Part shown: positions 5,621-7,452 of the stretch, piece by piece | Numbering within the stretch: position 1 is the first letter of the stretch | How the letters are laid out: each line of letters begins with the position of its first letter | Assembly: GCA_021296025.1 (NCBI GenBank) | Contig: JAGWBF010000001.1 | Coordinates: 62,183 to 69,634, forward strand | DNA from: Dehalococcoidia bacterium | GTDB lineage: Bacteria > Chloroflexota > Dehalococcoidia > Lucifugimonadales > JAGWBF01 | Length of the DNA: 7,452 bases | Direction: 5' to 3' | Notes under the pieces: model-generated | Databases searched by the model: none | Seen by the model: the letters and a program-made list of their open reading frames with translations, nothing else | Told to the model about the DNA's origin: nothing | Position numbers and translations under genes: made by a program

Positions 5621-6109
5621 ATGCCTGGACTGAGTGAGATGGGAGCAGCGATTGGTGCGCTGCTGAAGGAGAGGCAGGAGAACATCGGGATCGCCGAGTC
5701 GTCCTGCGGCGGGCTGATCTCGGCCGCCCTGGTGGCGGTACCGGGGGCGTCAGCCTTCTACCTTGGCGGAGGGGTCAGCTACACCCAGTCGTCCCGCCAG
5801 GGCCTGATGGGGATAGATGAGAGCCAGATGACCGGCCTGCGACCCAGCACCGAAGAGTATGCCTTCCTGAACGCCAGGGCAATGCAACAGATGCTGGGGG
5901 CCACGTGGGCTGTGGGAGAGACCGGGGCCAGCGGACCCACGGGCAACCGCTACGGCGACGCCTCGGGACACGCTTGCATAGCGGTGGTGGGTCCCGTGGA
6001 AAAGGCCATCACCGTCGAGACGGGCAGCACCGACCGGGAGGCCAACATGTGGGTCTTTGCCACCGCAGCTCTGGAGCTGCTGGAGAGCTGCATCAGGGAA
6101 GCGGCATAA
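5621..6109 (+). CDS. CinA C-terminal-domain (PncC-like) family protein, variant
   Basis: This 162-residue protein equals the stand-alone CinA C-terminal domain, whose classical members (PncC) deamidate nicotinamide mononucleotide in pyridine nucleotide salvage. Recognisable motifs are IAESSCGGLISAALVAVPGAS (24-44), FYLGGGVSYT (46-55), GETGASGPTGNRYGD (99-113) and ANMWVFATAALELL (141-154). It departs from the classical form in several places. ESCTGG is ESSCGG here, and the conserved lysine of the NEAK motif is Arg59. The usual AVSE segment is replaced by RPSTEEYA (74-81). A GPTGNRYGDASGHACIAV signature (105-122) replaces the GP-GG region. It therefore belongs to a distinct branch of the family, and NMN amidohydrolase activity should not be assumed. 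GAGGAGG precedes the ATG with good spacing. It is probably co-transcribed with ridA-like and arsM genes. Confidence 0.88.
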   Translation: MPGLSEMGAAIGALLKERQENIGIAESSCGGLISAALVAVPGASAFYLGGGVSYTQSSRQGLMGIDESQMTGLRPSTEEYAFLNARAMQQMLGATWAVGETGASGPTGNRYGDASGHACIAVVGPVEKAITVETGSTDREANMWVFATAALELLESCIREAA

Positions 6110-6117
6110 CATTGGTT

Positions 6118-6129
6118 TCTGCCGGCAGA
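6118..6129. repeat. 12-bp perfect palindrome downstream of the CinA-like gene
   Basis: TCTGCCGGCAGA is perfectly self-complementary, and overlaps the 5-bp hairpin CGGCA (6123-6127) / TGCCG (6133-6137). It lies in the roughly 100-base gap between the convergent CinA-like gene and the small minus-strand gene. It could help transcription end, but no T tract follows on either strand. Nothing else recognisable lies in the gap. Confidence 0.3.
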
Positions 6130-6213
6130 GAGTGCCGACCTCGGGGGAAAGGGCCTGAAAAAGAAGAGGACCGGTACCTTGAGGCTGCACTTAGCAGGGT
6201 TGGAAGGTCGCGT

Positions 6214-6378
6214 TTACCGGAACTGCCGGAGGTCGTTCATCGCGGTGTAGTCCCTGCGAGCTTCCTCCTTGGTAGGACCGCAGCAACTCTTCTTGTCCTG
6301 AAGCTTCACGAAGTAGGTGTCGAAGTCATCGCCATTGCCTACCGACTGGAGCATCTTTACGAACTTGCTGATATTCAT
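6214..6378 (-). CDS. Small protein of 54 residues with CCGP motif, function unknown
   Basis: I do not recognise this family. The frame on the minus strand from the ATG at 6378-6376 to a TAA at 6216-6214 encodes a soluble, charged protein without a signal peptide or membrane segment. The N-terminal half (MNISKFVKMLQSV, 1-13) looks helical. The only two cysteines are adjacent, Cys32-Cys33, in DKKSCCGPTKEEARRDY (28-44). A basic/acidic C-terminal helix ends in DLRQFR. Support for a real gene comes from a strong GGAGAGG ribosome binding site close upstream, a good promoter further up, and divergent arrangement with a lysR gene. The upstream open frame has no better start. A vicinal cysteine pair can bind thiophilic metals or metalloids or be redox active, and arsM lies nearby, but such a role is inference only. 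Confidence 0.7.
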   Translation of the reverse strand: MNISKFVKMLQSVGNGDDFDTYFVKLQDKKSCCGPTKEEARRDYTAMNDLRQFR

Positions 6379-6437
6379 CCTGTCCTCTCCTTCCCGGTGT
6401 ACCTTCACCGGATTTTCTCTCTTCTTGCTACATACAT

Positions 6438-6466
6438 AGTGTAAATAGAACATAGCATCATGTCCA
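6438..6466 (-). promoter_or_regulatory. Promoter of the small CCGP gene
   Basis: On the minus strand TGGACA (6466-6461, five of six) and TACACT (6443-6438, four of six) are separated by exactly 17 bases. Transcription would begin near 6431, giving a leader of about 50 bases before the ATG at 6378. The -35 box lies wholly within the centre of the LysR-type dyad at 6452-6476, so a bound regulator would directly affect polymerase. Confidence 0.5.
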
Positions 6467-6476
6467 GCAATGCTAT
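6452..6476. promoter_or_regulatory. Probable LysR-type regulator binding site (T-N11-A dyad)
   Basis: ATAGCAT (6452-6458) and ATGCTAT (6470-6476) form a perfect 7-bp inverted repeat with 11 bases between, placing a T-N11-A at its core as in classic LysR boxes. It lies in the intergenic region shared by the lysR gene and the divergent small gene, where such sites normally occur. A second dyad ATGAT-N7-ATCAT (6477-6481 and 6489-6493) adjoins it toward lysR and could be an accessory half-site region. Confidence 0.65.
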
Positions 6477-6480
6477 ATGA

Positions 6481-6486
6481 TATAAT
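6481..6486 (+). promoter_or_regulatory. -10 box of the lysR promoter
   Basis: A perfect TATAAT lies here; transcription would begin near 6493, leaving a leader of about 30 bases that keeps the AGGAGG ribosome binding site (6514-6519). No good -35 box is seen at the right distance; that position falls inside the LysR-type dyad, as is common for autoregulated genes. A second TATAAT at 6503-6508 would start transcription on top of the ribosome binding site and is less likely. Confidence 0.45.
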
Positions 6487-6523
6487 ACATCATTGTTCGC
6501 GATATAATAGCTTAGGAGGAAAC

Positions 6524-7435
6524 ATGGAGTTGCGGGAGCTGCGGAGCTTTTGCACAGCCGCTCACTTCAAGAGCATCACCAAGGCATCAGAACACCTGAA
6601 CATGGGGCAGCCGGCGGTGACGGGACACATCAGGAAGCTGGAAGAGGAGATGGGGGTGGAGCTGTTCGACCGGGTCAAGCGCCCCATCCGCCTCACCGAG
6701 GCCGGGGACAGCCTGTATAAGCTGGCAGCACCCCTGGTCGAAGGACTCGACAACCTGCAGGGCGCCCTTTCAGATTCCGAGCAGGCCCGCCCCATCCGGA
6801 TCGGCTCCACCTTCGATAGCGTCTCCCATGCCCTTCTGCCCGCGGTGAACGCCTTCCTGTCCCAGCATCCCCATAGCCAGTTGAGGGTGAAATCAGGGAG
6901 TTGGAAGCATGTCCTGGAGATGGTGCAGGACAAAGAGGTGGACCTGGGCTTGGTCCCGGGCCCTAGCAACGGGGTGGAATTCGACTTCCACCCTCTATTC
7001 CCCTACGAGCGGGTTCTAATAGCTCCCCTCGGACATCCCATACTGGACTCTGCGGTTACATCCCTGGATGAGATCGCCCGGTGGCCGTTGATCCTGCGGG
7101 GCGAGGGAACATCCACACGCTCCATACTGGAAACCGAGTTCAGGAGAAAGGGCCTCCCCTTCGAGGTGGTGGTGGAGCTGGACAGCATCGACATGATCAA
7201 GGCTTACGTCAGGTCGGGACTGGGTATTTCGGTGGGCCCCAAGATCGCCATGGAGCCGGGAGATGAGCAATTCCTGGGCATCATCGACCTGATGCACCTT
7301 TTCCCCGTCGAACAAGCCGGTGTCGTACCGCTTAGAGGGAAAGACCTCAGCCCACCTATAAACGAGTTCATACGGACGCTGGAAGGCAGCTTCGGCTCCT
7401 CGAGGATCATGCAGGGGGCAGCGTCCGGACGATAG
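6524..7435 (+). CDS. LysR-family transcriptional regulator
   Basis: This 303-residue DNA-binding regulator has the usual two-part LysR layout and length. The N-terminal winged helix-turn-helix starts at MELRELRSFCTAAHFKSITK (1-20), with the HTH at about 18-37 (including ASEHLNMGQPAVTGHIRKLE, 21-40). ELFDR (46-50) and RLTEAG (56-61) follow. A linker helix (about 62-88) leads to the periplasmic-binding-protein-like effector domain (about 90-290), beginning IRIGSTFDS and including VDLGLVPGP and GLGISVGPK. The ATG at 6524 is chosen because AGGAGG lies at 6514-6519 and the family N-terminus begins there. The gene diverges from the small CCGP gene, and a T-N11-A dyad lies between them, so that gene is the likeliest target along with lysR itself. 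The effector cannot be predicted from sequence. Confidence 0.96.
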   Translation: MELRELRSFCTAAHFKSITKASEHLNMGQPAVTGHIRKLEEEMGVELFDRVKRPIRLTEAGDSLYKLAAPLVEGLDNLQGALSDSEQARPIRIGSTFDSVSHALLPAVNAFLSQHPHSQLRVKSGSWKHVLEMVQDKEVDLGLVPGPSNGVEFDFHPLFPYERVLIAPLGHPILDSAVTSLDEIARWPLILRGEGTSTRSILETEFRRKGLPFEVVVELDSIDMIKAYVRSGLGISVGPKIAMEPGDEQFLGIIDLMHLFPVEQAGVVPLRGKDLSPPINEFIRTLEGSFGSSRIMQGAASGR

Positions 7436-7452
7436 GCGCGACTGTGGGGATC

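Noticed and set aside
4945..5685. 246-codon minus-strand frame opposite arsM
   Set aside because: arsM has full family motifs and a ribosome binding site. The opposite frame is serine/proline/arginine-rich with no start signal.
5905..6444. Plus-strand frame running from within the CinA-like gene across the small gene
   Set aside because: It overlaps two better-supported genes in other frames, begins inside the CinA-like gene and has low-complexity glycine/arginine/histidine content.
6503..6508. Second TATAAT as the lysR -10 box
   Set aside because: It would start transcription at about 6515, inside the ribosome binding site, and has no -35 box at the right distance.

Overview
This is a GC-rich bacterial chromosomal window of ordinary housekeeping and accessory genes. 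It has Shine-Dalgarno-led genes on both strands, twin-arginine translocation (Tat) genes, an unusual rRNA methyltransferase-Maf fusion, and a selenocysteine tRNA. The gene content suggests an environmental bacterium that makes selenoproteins and handles arsenic. Chloroflexota, perhaps class Dehalococcoidia, would fit the style of the proteins, but that is an impression from family resemblance and no marker here proves it.

Left part (1-3493): the window opens inside a minus-strand dihydrolipoyl dehydrogenase gene (first 57 codons). A stand-alone tatA (plus strand, 318-548) diverges from it. Convergent to that tatA is a tightly coupled minus-strand operon: a 23S rRNA (uracil-5-)-methyltransferase fused to a Maf nucleotide pyrophosphatase, then a TatB-like tatA-family gene, then tatC. 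Both junctions are TAATG or TGATG stop/start overlaps. A predicted promoter places the transcript start on the GTG codon of the fusion gene, which suggests a leaderless mRNA.

Middle (3494-4354): a roughly 200-base intergenic stretch carries a palindromic repeat of the widespread intergenic type and a good sigma70-like promoter for thioredoxin. Only 23 bases after the thioredoxin stop lies a complete tRNA-Sec gene: anticodon TCA, 8-bp acceptor, 6-bp D stem, long variable arm, encoded CCA. selA, selB, selD and a recognisable selenoprotein are not in the window.

Right part (4355-7452): a plus-strand gene group encodes a RidA-family protein, an ArsM-type arsenite methyltransferase and a divergent CinA/PncC-like protein. 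It faces a minus-strand gene for an unrecognised 54-residue protein with a CCGP motif. That small gene diverges from a LysR-type regulator. The shared AT-rich intergenic region holds a perfect 7-bp dyad in T-N11-A spacing that covers the -35 box of the small gene, so the LysR protein probably controls the small gene and itself.

The best leads are the lysR/small-CCGP-protein divergon, the methyltransferase-Maf fusion with its cysteine tail, the trx-selC linkage, and the arsM gene group with a variant CinA protein. I see no clear new defence or mobile system.
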